A DNA stretch of 64,000 bases from RGIG9041 sp045657265 (GCA_045657265.1 JAZOSU010000029.1:1-64000); one strand, 5' to 3'. Counted from the stretch's first letter, positions 51,365 to 60,614 are shown. The notes: generated from the letters alone by a model not told the origin. Translations and numbers: made by a program.

Positions 51365-53632
51365 ATGGCAACAGTATCAAACGATAAACTGTGGGAAGTC
51401 GCATCGCGAATTCGCGAAATGCGTGAAATTTGCGGATATACAATAGAAGAAATGGCGGCAAAAACAGAAATTACCGTCGAAGAATATGCCGATTATGAGG
51501 CAGGTAAACTTGATTTTCCTTTTACTTTTATACATAAATGTTCTCTCGCTTTTGATATAGGTGTAACTGACCTTCTTGAAGGTAAGAGCGCACATCTTTC
51601 GTCATATGACGTGACACGTAAAGGTCAGGGTCAGGATACTGCAAAAGAAGAAGGTATTTCTATATCAAACCTTGCTCCTCAGTTTCGTAAAAAAATAGCA
51701 GAACCTTATTTTGTCAGATATGAATATAACGAAGAACTTCAGAATAAACCTATCCATCTAACAACTCATTCGGGACAGGAATTTGACTATGTGCTCAGTG
51801 GCAGACTTAAAGTTCAGATAGGAGATAATGTTGAGTACCTCAGCGAAGGAGACAGTATCTACTATAACAGTTCAATGCCTCACGGTATGATAGCTGTTGG
51901 TGGAAGTGATTGCCAGTTTGTTGCGCTTGTACTTCCGGGTGAAGACGAAGGTGAAACTTCTGTAAGAGATAACCTTAAAGCAGTACGTCATCAGATGAAA
52001 AAACTTGTAAGCGAAGATTTTATTGTTACAGAAGAAGACGAAAACGGACTTTTGCAGTCAATTGATTTTGTGAACGATGATAAATTCAATTTTGGCTTTG
52101 ACGTAGTTGATGCTATTGCAAAAAAATCTCCCGAAAAACTTGCAATGCTTCATATTTCCAAAGATATGACTGAAAGACGTTTTACTTTCAACGATATGAA
52201 ACGTTATTCAAACCAGTGTGTTAACTATTTCAAGTCACTTGGAATCAAAAAAGGCGATAAGGTAATGCTTATCTTAAAACGTCATTATCAGTTCTGGTTT
52301 TCTATAGTTGCTCTTCATAAACTTGGAGCAATTGCAATTCCTGCAACAAATCTTCTTCAGGAACACGACCTTGATTATAGATTTAATCTTGCTGATGTTA
52401 GTGCTATTGTTTGTACTGCAGACGGAGATATTTCAAATCAAGTTGATCTTGCACATAAAAATAGCCCTACTCTCAAAACCAAAATACTTGTGGGCGGTAA
52501 AAAAGATGGTTGGCACGATTTTGATGAAGAATATAAACTTTTCAGTGCTCATTATTACCGTACAGAAGATACTCCTTGCGGAAAAGACCTTTCTCTTATG
52601 TTCTTTACGTCAGGTACTACAGGTTATCCCAAAATAGCATCACACGACTATAGATATCCGCTCGGACACTATGTGACCGCAAAATATTGGCACGGAGTAA
52701 GCGAAAACGGACTTCATTTCACCATTTCCGAAACAGGCTGGGGCAAAGCTCTCTGGGGTAAAATTTACGGTCAGTGGCTTTGTGAAGGCGCAGTGTTTAC
52801 ATATGATTTTGACAGATTTGATGCATCAGAAATACTTCCGATGTTTGCAAAGTATAATATAACTACTTTCTGTGCGCCTCCTACAATGCTCCGTATGATG
52901 ATTAAAGAAGATATTTCAAAATATGATCTTTCATCTATTCAGCATATGACAACTGCAGGTGAAGCGCTTAATCCTGAGGTTTATCGCCAGTTTGAAAAAG
53001 CAACAGGTCTTCAGATAATGGAAGGCTTCGGTCAGACAGAACTTACGCTGACTATTGCAAACCTTATGGGCGGAACTCATAAGGTTGGTTCAATGGGTAA
53101 ACCCGTACCTCTTTATGACGTTGATATAGTTGACCCTGACGGTAATCCCGTTGAAGACGGTGAGACAGGTGAAATTGTTGTTAAAACAAGCGAAAAAGTT
53201 CCTTGCGGTCTTTTTGCAGGGTACTATAAAAACCCTGAAAAAACAGACGAGGTATGGCACGACGGATATTATCATACAGGTGATACCGCATGGAGAGATG
53301 AAGACGGATTTTATTGGTATGTTGGACGTGTTGATGACGTTATTAAATCATCTGGTTACCGTATCGGGCCGTTTGAAATTGAGAGCGTAATTATGGAACT
53401 TCCATACGTGCTTGAATGCGGCGTGTCTGCAGCTCCCGACGAAGTTCGCGGACAGGTGGTAAAAGCAAGTATAGTTCTTGTAAAAGGAACAGAGGGAACG
53501 GAAGAACTCAAAAAAGAAATCCAAAACTACGTTAAAACGCATACCGCACCCTATAAATATCCGAGAATAGTTGAATTTAAGACAGAACTTCCCAAAACAA
53601 TCAGCGGCAAAATACAGAGAAATAAACTGTAA
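51365..53632 (+). CDS. XRE-cupin-acyl-CoA ligase fusion (MACS family), Ile T-box unit
   Basis: The 755-residue protein has three parts. An XRE-type helix-turn-helix comes first (residues about 8-70, IREMREICGYTIEEMAAKTE). A cupin follows (about 110-200, SGQEFDYVLSGRLKVQIGDN and MPHGMIAVGG). Last is a medium-chain acyl-CoA synthetase domain (about 230-755) with FFTSGTTGYPKIASHDYR near 415, EGFGQTELTLTI near 552, YHTGDTAWRDEDGF near 637, and the catalytic Lys in TISGKIQRNKL at the end. MACS enzymes activate C4-C6 and branched acids such as 2-methylbutyrate and isobutyrate. Given the Ile T-box, 2-methylbutyryl-CoA formation is proposed. The XRE and cupin parts may regulate or sense substrate. 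Confidence 0.85.
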   Translation: MATVSNDKLWEVASRIREMREICGYTIEEMAAKTEITVEEYADYEAGKLDFPFTFIHKCSLAFDIGVTDLLEGKSAHLSSYDVTRKGQGQDTAKEEGISISNLAPQFRKKIAEPYFVRYEYNEELQNKPIHLTTHSGQEFDYVLSGRLKVQIGDNVEYLSEGDSIYYNSSMPHGMIAVGGSDCQFVALVLPGEDEGETSVRDNLKAVRHQMKKLVSEDFIVTEEDENGLLQSIDFVNDDKFNFGFDVVDAIAKKSPEKLAMLHISKDMTERRFTFNDMKRYSNQCVNYFKSLGIKKGDKVMLILKRHYQFWFSIVALHKLGAIAIPATNLLQEHDLDYRFNLADVSAIVCTADGDISNQVDLAHKNSPTLKTKILVGGKKDGWHDFDEEYKLFSAHYYRTEDTPCGKDLSLMFFTSGTTGYPKIASHDYRYPLGHYVTAKYWHGVSENGLHFTISETGWGKALWGKIYGQWLCEGAVFTYDFDRFDASEILPMFAKYNITTFCAPPTMLRMMIKEDISKYDLSSIQHMTTAGEALNPEVYRQFEKATGLQIMEGFGQTELTLTIANLMGGTHKVGSMGKPVPLYDVDIVDPDGNPVEDGETGEIVVKTSEKVPCGLFAGYYKNPEKTDEVWHDGYYHTGDTAWRDEDGFYWYVGRVDDVIKSSGYRIGPFEIESVIMELPYVLECGVSAAPDEVRGQVVKASIVLVKGTEGTEELKKEIQNYVKTHTAPYKYPRIVEFKTELPKTISGKIQRNKL

Positions 53633-53650
53633 GAAATTGTCTTATAGTTG

Positions 53651-53679
53651 TTGACAAATTAATCTGGTTGTGATAGACT
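53651..53679 (+). promoter_or_regulatory. Sigma-70 promoter of T-box unit 2
   Basis: TTGACA (53651-53656), 17 bases, TAGACT (53674-53679), 18 bases after the stop of the first ligase gene. Confidence 0.75.
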
Positions 53680-53685
53680 TTGACT

Positions 53686-53978
53686 ATTAATATTAAAAGG
53701 CACTGACGAAGAGTGTGTAAAAATACTCCCTCAGAGAGATAGCGGTTGGTGAAAGCTATCGGACGTTTTTTTACATTTGTAGCTTCTGAGCCGAGAGGAA
53801 GAAAACCCAAAAGGTTAGTAGAACCTCTCCGTGATTGCTGCGTAAAGGCATAGGGGTTGTTTGACTCCAAGAGAGGCAGTTGTATACTGCAATTTGAGTG
53901 GTACCGCGGGTGAATCAATAAACGATTAACGCTCGTCTCAAAGTTATCAGAGCTTTGGGACGAGTATTTATTTTTTCG
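53686..53978 (+). promoter_or_regulatory. T-box leader 2, predicted to read tRNA-Val
   Basis: Stem I runs from GGCACTGACGAAGAG (about 53699) to CTTCTGAGCC (about 53783-53792), with lower-stem pairing TGTAAAAA/TTTTTACA bounding the specifier loop. The triplet GTA (53779-53781), followed by G-C, is in register with ATC of leader 1 and reads as valine. The antiterminator sequence TGAGTGGTACCGCG is at 53895-53908. The terminator stem CTCGTCTCAAAG/CTTTGGGACGAG is at 53932-53964, followed by a T-tract. Parts of the leader (GTGATTGCTGCGTAAAGGCA region) are nearly identical to leader 1, indicating duplication of the whole unit. Confidence 0.88.
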
Positions 53979-53999
53979 TCCCGGAAACGGAGAGAATTT

Positions 54000-56291
54000 A
54001 TGGAACAAATTACAGGTCTTGACTTTAAAATTCAAGAAATGGCAGGTCGTATCAAGGAACTGCGTGAAATTGAAAACTTAAGCGTTGAACAGATGGCGGA
54101 AAAAACAGGTGTGCCCGTCAGTGAATACCTTGAATGTGAAAGCGGTAAATGTGACCTTAACTTTGCGTTTATTTACCGTTGCGCAATGGCGCTTAACGTT
54201 AACGTTACCGATATCATCGAAGGAAACAGCCCGAATCTTAAATCATATACAGTAACCCGTATGGGAACAGGACAGAAAGTGTCTCAGGCTCATGGTATGA
54301 CGTATTATAACCTTGCATATGCATTCAGAAACAGAATTGCCGAGCCTCTTTATGTTAAGAGCAAATTTGACCCTGAGGCGTTGCAAAAAGATATCGAGCT
54401 TACAACCCATGACGGACAGGAGCTTGATATCGTTGTTGAAGGAAGCCTTATGGTTCAGATAGGTGAACATAGAGAGACTTTAGGACCGGGAGACAGTATT
54501 TACTTTGACAGTAAAACACCTCACGGTATGATAGCTGTAGGCGGAGCTGATTGCGTGTTCTATGCTATAGTTCTTAATCCTACAGGCGAACCTATTCCTG
54601 AACTTGCACCTACAAAAGCTATACCTGAAAAACCAAGAACGACTCATAAAGACACAAAGAAACGTATATACAAAGAATTTATTGAGACAGAGGAAAACGA
54701 AAAGGGAACACCTACATCAATCAAATTCAAAAACACCGAACGATTTAATTTTGCTTTTGATTTGGTTGACGGACTTGCAGACCGCGAACCCGAAAAACTT
54801 GCAATGCTCCATATCTCGAAAGATAAAACTGAACGTAGATTTACTTTTAAAGATATGAAAAAAGCATCAAACCAGTGTGCAAACTATTTCAAATCACTGG
54901 GCATCAAAAAAGGCGACAGAGTAATGCTTGTTCTTAAACGTCACTATCAGTTCTGGTTTGCAATACTTGGCCTTAATAAACTTGGAGCTATTGCGATTCC
55001 CGCAACACATCAGCTTCAGGAACACGATTTTGAATATAGATTTAACCTTGCAGGTATAAATACAGTTGTTTGTACAGCAGACGACGATACTGCAAATCAG
55101 ATAGATATAGCCGCTAAAAAATGTCCCGAACTTGTAAACAAACTCATTGTTAACGGCACAAGAGAAGGTTGGCGTAGCTTTGACGAAGAGTATACTCTTT
55201 TCAGTACCCACTATAAACGTACAGAACAGTCGCCTTGCGGTGATGACCTTATGATTATGTACTTCACATCAGGTACGTCAGGCTATCCTAAACTTGCGGC
55301 GCATAACCACAGATATCCTTTAGGACATTTCCATACAGCAAAATATTGGCATGATGTTGACCCCGAGGGTCTTCATTTCACAATTTCCGATACAGGCTGG
55401 GCAAAAGCTATGTGGGGTAAACTTTACGGACAGTGGCTTTGCGAAGCGGCAACCTTTGTTTATGATTTTGACAGATTTGATGCAGCAGATATACTTCCTA
55501 TGTTTGCTAAATATCAGATTACAACATTCTGCGCACCGCCCACAATGCTTCGTATGATGATAAAACAGGATATCAACAAATACGATTTTTCTTCTGTTAA
55601 ACATATGACGACTGCAGGTGAAGCTCTTAACCCTGAGGTTTACAGACAGTTTGAAAAAGCAACAGGACTTCAGATTATTGAAGGCTTCGGTCAGACCGAA
55701 AGTACAATGATAATCGGTAATATGGTAGGAGCTTCTCATAAAATAGGTTCAATGGGTAAACCTGCTCCTATCTATGACGTTGAAATAGTCGATGCCGACG
55801 GAAATCCCGTAGCTGACGGTGAAACAGGTGAAATCATCGTAAGAACCGAAAACGGCGCACCTTGCGGATTGTTTACGGGCTATTATCGTGATGAAGAAAA
55901 AACCAAAGAAGTCTGGTATGACGGTTGTTACCATACAGGCGATACCGCTTGGAGAGACGAAGACGGATTTTATTGGTACGTTGGTAGAGTTGATGACGTT
56001 ATTAAATCATCAGGCTATCGTATCGGACCATTTGAAATTGAAAGCGTTATTATGGAACTTCCTTACGTACTTGAATGCGGTGTCTCTGCTGAGCCTGACG
56101 AGGTGAGAGGACAGGTTGTTAAAGCAAGTATAGTTCTTGTTGCCGGAACCGAACCTACCGAAGAACTCAAAAAAGAAATTCAGCTTTACGTCAAGGAAAA
56201 AACCGCTCCTTATAAATATCCGAGAATAGTTGTATTCAGAGATAGTCTTCCAAAGACAGTCAGCGGTAAAATCCAGAGAAATAAATTATGA
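54000..56291 (+). CDS. XRE-cupin-acyl-CoA ligase fusion (MACS family), Val T-box unit
   Basis: ATG 54000 with CGGAGAG 6 bases upstream is chosen; an in-frame TTG at 53955 lies inside the terminator. The 763-residue protein is a full-length paralogue of the preceding ligase, with the same three domains. They are the XRE helix-turn-helix (IKELREIENLSVEQMAEKTG), the cupin (DGQELDIVVEGSLMVQIGEH) and the MACS ligase (YFTSGTSGYPKLAAHNHR, EGFGQTESTMII, YHTGDTAWRDEDGF, TVSGKIQRNKL). The Val T-box and the downstream VOR and aminotransferase genes suggest isobutyrate activation to isobutyryl-CoA. It overlaps the next gene by 4 bases (ATGA). Confidence 0.85.
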   Translation: MEQITGLDFKIQEMAGRIKELREIENLSVEQMAEKTGVPVSEYLECESGKCDLNFAFIYRCAMALNVNVTDIIEGNSPNLKSYTVTRMGTGQKVSQAHGMTYYNLAYAFRNRIAEPLYVKSKFDPEALQKDIELTTHDGQELDIVVEGSLMVQIGEHRETLGPGDSIYFDSKTPHGMIAVGGADCVFYAIVLNPTGEPIPELAPTKAIPEKPRTTHKDTKKRIYKEFIETEENEKGTPTSIKFKNTERFNFAFDLVDGLADREPEKLAMLHISKDKTERRFTFKDMKKASNQCANYFKSLGIKKGDRVMLVLKRHYQFWFAILGLNKLGAIAIPATHQLQEHDFEYRFNLAGINTVVCTADDDTANQIDIAAKKCPELVNKLIVNGTREGWRSFDEEYTLFSTHYKRTEQSPCGDDLMIMYFTSGTSGYPKLAAHNHRYPLGHFHTAKYWHDVDPEGLHFTISDTGWAKAMWGKLYGQWLCEAATFVYDFDRFDAADILPMFAKYQITTFCAPPTMLRMMIKQDINKYDFSSVKHMTTAGEALNPEVYRQFEKATGLQIIEGFGQTESTMIIGNMVGASHKIGSMGKPAPIYDVEIVDADGNPVADGETGEIIVRTENGAPCGLFTGYYRDEEKTKEVWYDGCYHTGDTAWRDEDGFYWYVGRVDDVIKSSGYRIGPFEIESVIMELPYVLECGVSAEPDEVRGQVVKASIVLVAGTEPTEELKKEIQLYVKEKTAPYKYPRIVVFRDSLPKTVSGKIQRNKL

Positions 56292-56953
56292 TAAACTATA
56301 AACGTATAACACTGCTTTGCGGACATTACGGAAGCGGTAAAACCAATATAGCGGTAAATATGGCTTTTGATATAAAGAAAACAGCAGATAAAGTTACAAT
56401 AGCTGACCTTGATATCGTAAATCCCTATTTCCGCACAAAAGACAGTAGTGAACAATTCAAAGAGCAGGGAATAAGACTTATCTGTTCTGAATATGCAAAC
56501 AGTAACGTTGATATTCCCGCGCTTCCTGCTGATATATATTCAATCACTGCAGATACGTCTCATAAAGTTGTAATAGACGTAGGCGGGGATGACAGAGGGG
56601 CTCTTGCTCTTGGTAGAATTTCATCTGATATAATGAAAGAAAATAACTACGAAATGCTTATGGTAATAAATTGTTACCGTCCTCTCACAAGAGATGCAAA
56701 AAGCACTATCGAAGTTATGAAAGAAATTGAAATTGCAGGTAAAATCCCTTTTACGGGAATTGTAAACAACTCAAATCTCGGACAGGATACAACAGCAAAG
56801 GATGTACTTAAATCCTGTGAGTATGCAGACGAGGTATCAAAAATGTCGGGACTTCCTGTTGTTTGTACTGCAGTTTCGGAAAATGTTTATAAAAGCCTTG
56901 AAGGAAAAATACAGGATTTGCTTCCGTTAAGACTTCAAAATAAAAACTTTTAA
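56288..56953 (+). CDS. MinD/CobQ-like P-loop ATPase of the VOR operon
   Basis: The 221-residue protein has a Walker A at the extreme N-terminus (LLCGHYGSGKTNIAVNMAFD, residues 9-28), a deviant-P-loop neighbour DLDIVNPYFRTKDS near 41, and VVIDVGGDDRGALALGRI near 94 as Walker B. This is the SIMIBI class. Relatives occur next to ferredoxin oxidoreductase genes in Clostridia, but no function is established. Roles in iron-sulphur assembly or enzyme activation are possible. It is coupled to the ligase gene by a 4-base overlap and precedes the ferredoxin subunit by 15 bases. Confidence 0.7.
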   Translation: MINYKRITLLCGHYGSGKTNIAVNMAFDIKKTADKVTIADLDIVNPYFRTKDSSEQFKEQGIRLICSEYANSNVDIPALPADIYSITADTSHKVVIDVGGDDRGALALGRISSDIMKENNYEMLMVINCYRPLTRDAKSTIEVMKEIEIAGKIPFTGIVNNSNLGQDTTAKDVLKSCEYADEVSKMSGLPVVCTAVSENVYKSLEGKIQDLLPLRLQNKNF

Positions 56954-56968
56954 AGGAGAGTGTTTGAA

Positions 56969-57175
56969 ATGGCAAAACTTACATTTAAAACAGACAACTG
57001 TAAGGGTTGCGGACTTTGCGTTGACGTATGTCCTAAAAAAGTTCTGACTCTTGCGGCTGATAAAATCAATAAAAAAGGGCATCACCCCGTTGAAGCTGTT
57101 GATATTGACAGTTGTATCGGTTGCGCATTCTGTGCAACAATGTGCCCCGACTGTATAATTAAGGTTGAAAGGTAG
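56969..57175 (+). CDS. vorD: 2x[4Fe-4S] ferredoxin subunit of 2-oxoacid:ferredoxin oxidoreductase (VorD)
   Basis: ATG 56969 is preferred over the in-frame GTG at 56960, which touches the AAGGAGAG ribosome site. The 68-residue product has two cluster motifs, CKGCGLCVDVCPKK near residue 11 and CIGCAFCATMCPDC near 49, as in delta subunits of VOR/KOR/POR. It passes electrons between the thiamine diphosphate site and external ferredoxin. The three other subunits follow within 10 bases or with overlaps. Confidence 0.9.
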   Translation: MAKLTFKTDNCKGCGLCVDVCPKKVLTLAADKINKKGHHPVEAVDIDSCIGCAFCATMCPDCIIKVER

Positions 57176-57184
57176 GGAAATAAC

Positions 57185-58252
57185 GTGGCAGATAAAGTAC
57201 TTATGAAAGGTAACGAAGCTATTGCAGAAGCAGCTATAATTGCAGGATGCAGACATTACTTCGGTTATCCTATTACTCCCCAGACAGAAATTGCGGCTTA
57301 TATGGCAAAAAGAATGCCTAAAATCGGCGGATGCTTTTTACAGGCTGAAAGCGAAATTGCTGCTATCAATATGGTATACGGTGTGTCATCAACAGGTAAA
57401 CGTGTAATGACATCATCATCAAGCCCCGGTATTGCTCTTAAAAGTGAAGGACTTTCATACCTTGCAGGTTCTGACCTTCCCGCTCTTGTAGTAAACGTAC
57501 AGCGCGGTGGCCCCGGACTTGGCGGTATTCAGCCAAGCCAGTCTGACTATTTTCAGGCAACAAAAGCAGGCGGTCACGGTGATTTCAGAATGATAGTTCT
57601 TGCTCCTGATTCAGTTCAGGAAATGGCAGAACTTACAGTTAAAGGTTTTGAACTTGCCGATACATACAGAATGACAGCGATGATTCTTGCTGACGGTACA
57701 ATGGGTCAGATGATGGAACCTGTATCACTTGATTTTGACGTTAAACCCGTTTGCGATAAACCCTGGGCAACAACAGGTACAAAACTTGAAAGAAAACATA
57801 ATATTGTAAACTCACTTTCACTTGTTTCTGAAGAACTTGAAAAACTTAACTTCGAAAGATATGAACGTTATGCTCTTGTTGAACAGAACGAAACAATGTA
57901 CGAAGAATATATGATGGATGATGCTGAAATTGCTGTTACAGCATTTGGTATCGCAGCACGTGTTGCTAAAAATGCAATTAACGAAGCAAGAAAACAAGGA
58001 ATTAAAGTAGGTCTTATAAGACCTATTACACTCTGGCCGTTCCCTAAAGCTCCTTTCCAGAAAGCTGCAAAACAGGTAAAACAGATTATATCTGTTGAAC
58101 TTTCAATGGGTCAGATGATAGAAGATGTTCGCCTTGCATCAGAATGTAAAGTTCCCGTAACTCTCTGTAACCGAGTAGGCGGTATGATACCTTCACCCGA
58201 ACAGGTACTGGAAGCTATTAAAGATGCTGCGAAAAACGGAGGTGCAAAATAA
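57185..58252 (+). CDS. vorB: 2-oxoacid:ferredoxin oxidoreductase, alpha subunit (VorB)
   Basis: GTG 57185 follows a GGTAGGGA ribosome site. The 355-residue subunit has the pyrimidine-binding domain I pattern KGNEAIAEAAIIAGCRHYFG, GYPITPQTEIAAYMAKRMP near 36, and GGPGLGGIQPSQSDYFQATK near 107, followed by domain II. VOR/POR/KOR enzymes interconvert 2-oxoacids plus CoA with acyl-CoA, CO2 and reduced ferredoxin. A branched-chain (VOR) specificity is inferred from the adjacent branched-chain aminotransferase and the BCAA T-boxes; 2-oxoglutarate is the main alternative. Confidence 0.9.
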   Translation: MADKVLMKGNEAIAEAAIIAGCRHYFGYPITPQTEIAAYMAKRMPKIGGCFLQAESEIAAINMVYGVSSTGKRVMTSSSSPGIALKSEGLSYLAGSDLPALVVNVQRGGPGLGGIQPSQSDYFQATKAGGHGDFRMIVLAPDSVQEMAELTVKGFELADTYRMTAMILADGTMGQMMEPVSLDFDVKPVCDKPWATTGTKLERKHNIVNSLSLVSEELEKLNFERYERYALVEQNETMYEEYMMDDAEIAVTAFGIAARVAKNAINEARKQGIKVGLIRPITLWPFPKAPFQKAAKQVKQIISVELSMGQMIEDVRLASECKVPVTLCNRVGGMIPSPEQVLEAIKDAAKNGGAK

Positions 58253-59010
58253 TGGTAGTATTTGACAAACCACATGCATTGGCAGACGTACCTATGCATT
58301 ACTGCCCCGGTTGTACTCACGGTATAGTTCACCGTCTTGTTGCCGAGGTTATAGATGAACTTGGTATCGAAGGAAAAACAATAGGTATTGCTCCTGTTGG
58401 ATGTTCAGTTATGGCTTATAACTATTTCAACTGCGATATGATAGAAGCAGCTCACGGAAGAGCTCCTGCTGTTGCAACAGGCGTTAAACGTGCAGACCCC
58501 GAAAACCATATAGTATTTACATATCAGGGCGATGGTGACCTTGCATCTATCGGTATGGCTGAAACAGTTCATTCAGCTGCAAGAAACGAAAATATTACAA
58601 TCATATTTATCAATAACGCAATTTACGGTATGACAGGCGGTCAGATGGCGCCTACTTCACTTCCCGGTCAGGTCACACAGACATCACCTTACGGAAGAGA
58701 TACAAATCATTGCGGTTTTCCGATTAAAGTATGTGAAATGCTTTCTGAACTTGACGGACCCGAATACCTCGAAAGAGTAACCGTAAATAACGTTAAAAAC
58801 ATCAAAAATGCTAAAAAAGCTATTAAAAAAGCTTTCCAGAATCAGATAGACGGAAAAGGCTTTTCGCTTGTTGAAGTTGTTTCAACCTGTCCTACAAACT
58901 GGGGTATGACACCTCAGGATGCTCTTAAATGGGTAGATGAAAAAATGCTTCCTTATTATCCCCTTGGTGTTTATAAGGATAGATCTGCAAAACAGGAGGA
59001 GACAAAATGA
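58252..59010 (+). CDS. vorA: 2-oxoacid:ferredoxin oxidoreductase, beta subunit (VorA, thiamine-diphosphate binding)
   Basis: The 252-residue subunit has the cysteine motif MHYCPGCTHGIVHRL near residue 16 and APVGCSVMAYNYFNCD near 47. The thiamine-diphosphate/Mg motif GDGDLASIGMAETVHSAARN is near 92, followed by NNAIYGMTGGQMAPTS near 122. It provides the catalytic cofactor site of the oxidoreductase. It shares one base with the alpha-subunit stop and overlaps the gamma subunit by 4 bases. Confidence 0.92.
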   Translation: MVVFDKPHALADVPMHYCPGCTHGIVHRLVAEVIDELGIEGKTIGIAPVGCSVMAYNYFNCDMIEAAHGRAPAVATGVKRADPENHIVFTYQGDGDLASIGMAETVHSAARNENITIIFINNAIYGMTGGQMAPTSLPGQVTQTSPYGRDTNHCGFPIKVCEMLSELDGPEYLERVTVNNVKNIKNAKKAIKKAFQNQIDGKGFSLVEVVSTCPTNWGMTPQDALKWVDEKMLPYYPLGVYKDRSAKQEETK

Positions 59011-59540
59011 GTACAACACAGTTTTTATTCTCAGGCTTCGGCGGTCAGGGTATCCTGTTTGCCGGTAAATTCTTAGCATATAAAGGTCTTATGGATGGAA
59101 AAAACGTAAGCTGGCTCCCGTCATACGGTCCTGAAATGCGTGGCGGTACAGCAAGCTGTAGCGTTATAGTTAGCGATGAACCTGTAGGCTCACCTATCGT
59201 ATCAAACCCCGACATTCTTGTTGCAATGAACCTTCCGTCACTTGATAAATATGAAAGTTCAGTTGCTTCAGGCGGTATGATTTTCCTTGATTCTTCACTT
59301 ATCGAAAGAAAAGTTGAAAGAGATGACGTTAAAGTATTTTATATCCCTGCTACAAAACTTGCAGGTGAAAACGGAATGTCTACACTTGCAAATATGATAA
59401 TTGTAGGTAAAATTCTTAAAGAATTGGGTGACAATGCTCCTGAGAGTATAGATGTTGCTCTTTCAAAAGTAATCTCAGCAAAACGTGCCGATATGGCTGA
59501 TATTAACCGTAAGGCAATGCAGATAGGAGCGGAAAACTGA
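59007..59540 (+). CDS. vorC: 2-oxoacid:ferredoxin oxidoreductase, gamma subunit (VorC)
   Basis: The 177-residue subunit has FSGFGGQGILFAGKFLAYKG at residues 8-27 and SYGPEMRGGTASCSVIVS near 39, both diagnostic of the POR/VOR gamma domain that helps bind CoA. It overlaps the beta-subunit gene by 4 bases and shares one base with the aminotransferase start, so the complete D-B-A-C set plus aminotransferase is co-translated. Confidence 0.92.
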   Translation: MSTTQFLFSGFGGQGILFAGKFLAYKGLMDGKNVSWLPSYGPEMRGGTASCSVIVSDEPVGSPIVSNPDILVAMNLPSLDKYESSVASGGMIFLDSSLIERKVERDDVKVFYIPATKLAGENGMSTLANMIIVGKILKELGDNAPESIDVALSKVISAKRADMADINRKAMQIGAEN

Positions 59541-60607
59541 TGCTTGATATTAAAATAACAAAAACAACTTGTCCTAAAGAAAAACCCGAAGAGACATCTC
59601 TCGGTTTCGGTCAGAAATTCTCAGACCATATGTTTATGATGGACTGGAACGTTGAAAAAGGTTGGTATAATGCAAGAATAATTCCTTTTGCAAATCTTTC
59701 AATACATCCTGCTTCAACAGTTCTGCACTACGGCTCTGAAATCTTCGAAGGTCTTAAAGCTTACAGAAGAGCAGACGGTAAAGTACAGATGTTCAGACCT
59801 ATTGAAAATGTACGCAGACTTAATAATTCAGCAGAACGTCTTTGCCTTCCGCAGATTCCTGAGGAAGATGCAATGCAGGCTCTTACTACTTTTGTAGAAC
59901 TTGAAAAAGACTGGACACCCTCAGCTCCCGGTACATCTTTGTACCTTCGTCCCTTCCTTTTCGGTAATGATGAAACACTTGGTGTTCACGCTGTTAAAAA
60001 TGCAATATTCGTTATAATCGCATCACCTGTAGGAAGCTATTATAAAGAGGGAATTAACCCTGTTAAAATTATGATAGAAGACGAAGATGTACGTGCGGTT
60101 CGCGGCGGTACAGGTTATGCTAAATGCGGCGGTAACTACGCTGCAAGTAACCGCGCAGGTGAGAGAGCTGAAAAGAAAGGTTATTCACAGGTTCTCTGGC
60201 TTGACGGTGTTGAAAGAAAATATATTGAAGAAGTTGGCGCAATGAACGTTATGTTCAAAATTGCAGGTGAAATCGTTACACCTATGCTTTCAGGCTCAAT
60301 TCTTCCTGGTATTACAAGAAAATCTTGCCTTGAAGTTCTCAGAAAAGAAGGATATAAAGTGAGTGAAAGACTTCTTTCAATTGACGAGCTTGAAAAAGCT
60401 ATGGAAGAGGGAATACTTGAAGAAGCTTGGGGTTGCGGTACAGCAGCTGTAGTTTCTCCTATAGGTGAGCTTTGCTATAAAGGTAAAAAATACGCTGTAA
60501 ACAACGGTCAGATAGGTGAGGTTACACAACACCTTTATGATACTCTTACAGGTATTCAGTGGGGTAAAATCGAAGATACATTCGGTTGGATACACAATAT
60601 AGATTAA
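59540..60607 (+). CDS. ilvE: Branched-chain amino acid aminotransferase
   Basis: The 355-residue fold-type IV PLP enzyme has FSDHMFMMDWNVEKGWYNAR near residue 29, VLHYGSEIFEGLKAYRRADG near 61, the PLP lysine in GTGYAKCGGNYAASNRAG near 195, and EVGAMNVMFKIAG near 232. This is the long (type II) class of branched-chain aminotransferases. It interconverts 2-oxoisovalerate, 2-oxo-3-methylvalerate and 2-oxoisocaproate with Val, Ile and Leu. Its one-base overlap with the VOR gamma gene argues that the VOR product or substrate is a branched 2-oxoacid. Confidence 0.93.
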   Translation: MLDIKITKTTCPKEKPEETSLGFGQKFSDHMFMMDWNVEKGWYNARIIPFANLSIHPASTVLHYGSEIFEGLKAYRRADGKVQMFRPIENVRRLNNSAERLCLPQIPEEDAMQALTTFVELEKDWTPSAPGTSLYLRPFLFGNDETLGVHAVKNAIFVIIASPVGSYYKEGINPVKIMIEDEDVRAVRGGTGYAKCGGNYAASNRAGERAEKKGYSQVLWLDGVERKYIEEVGAMNVMFKIAGEIVTPMLSGSILPGITRKSCLEVLRKEGYKVSERLLSIDELEKAMEEGILEEAWGCGTAAVVSPIGELCYKGKKYAVNNGQIGEVTQHLYDTLTGIQWGKIEDTFGWIHNID

Positions 60608-60614
60608 TTTGAAA

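Noticed and set aside
53955..53999. Upstream TTG start for the second ligase
   Set aside because: It falls within the T-box terminator stem; ATG 54000 has a good ribosome site and aligns with the paralogue.
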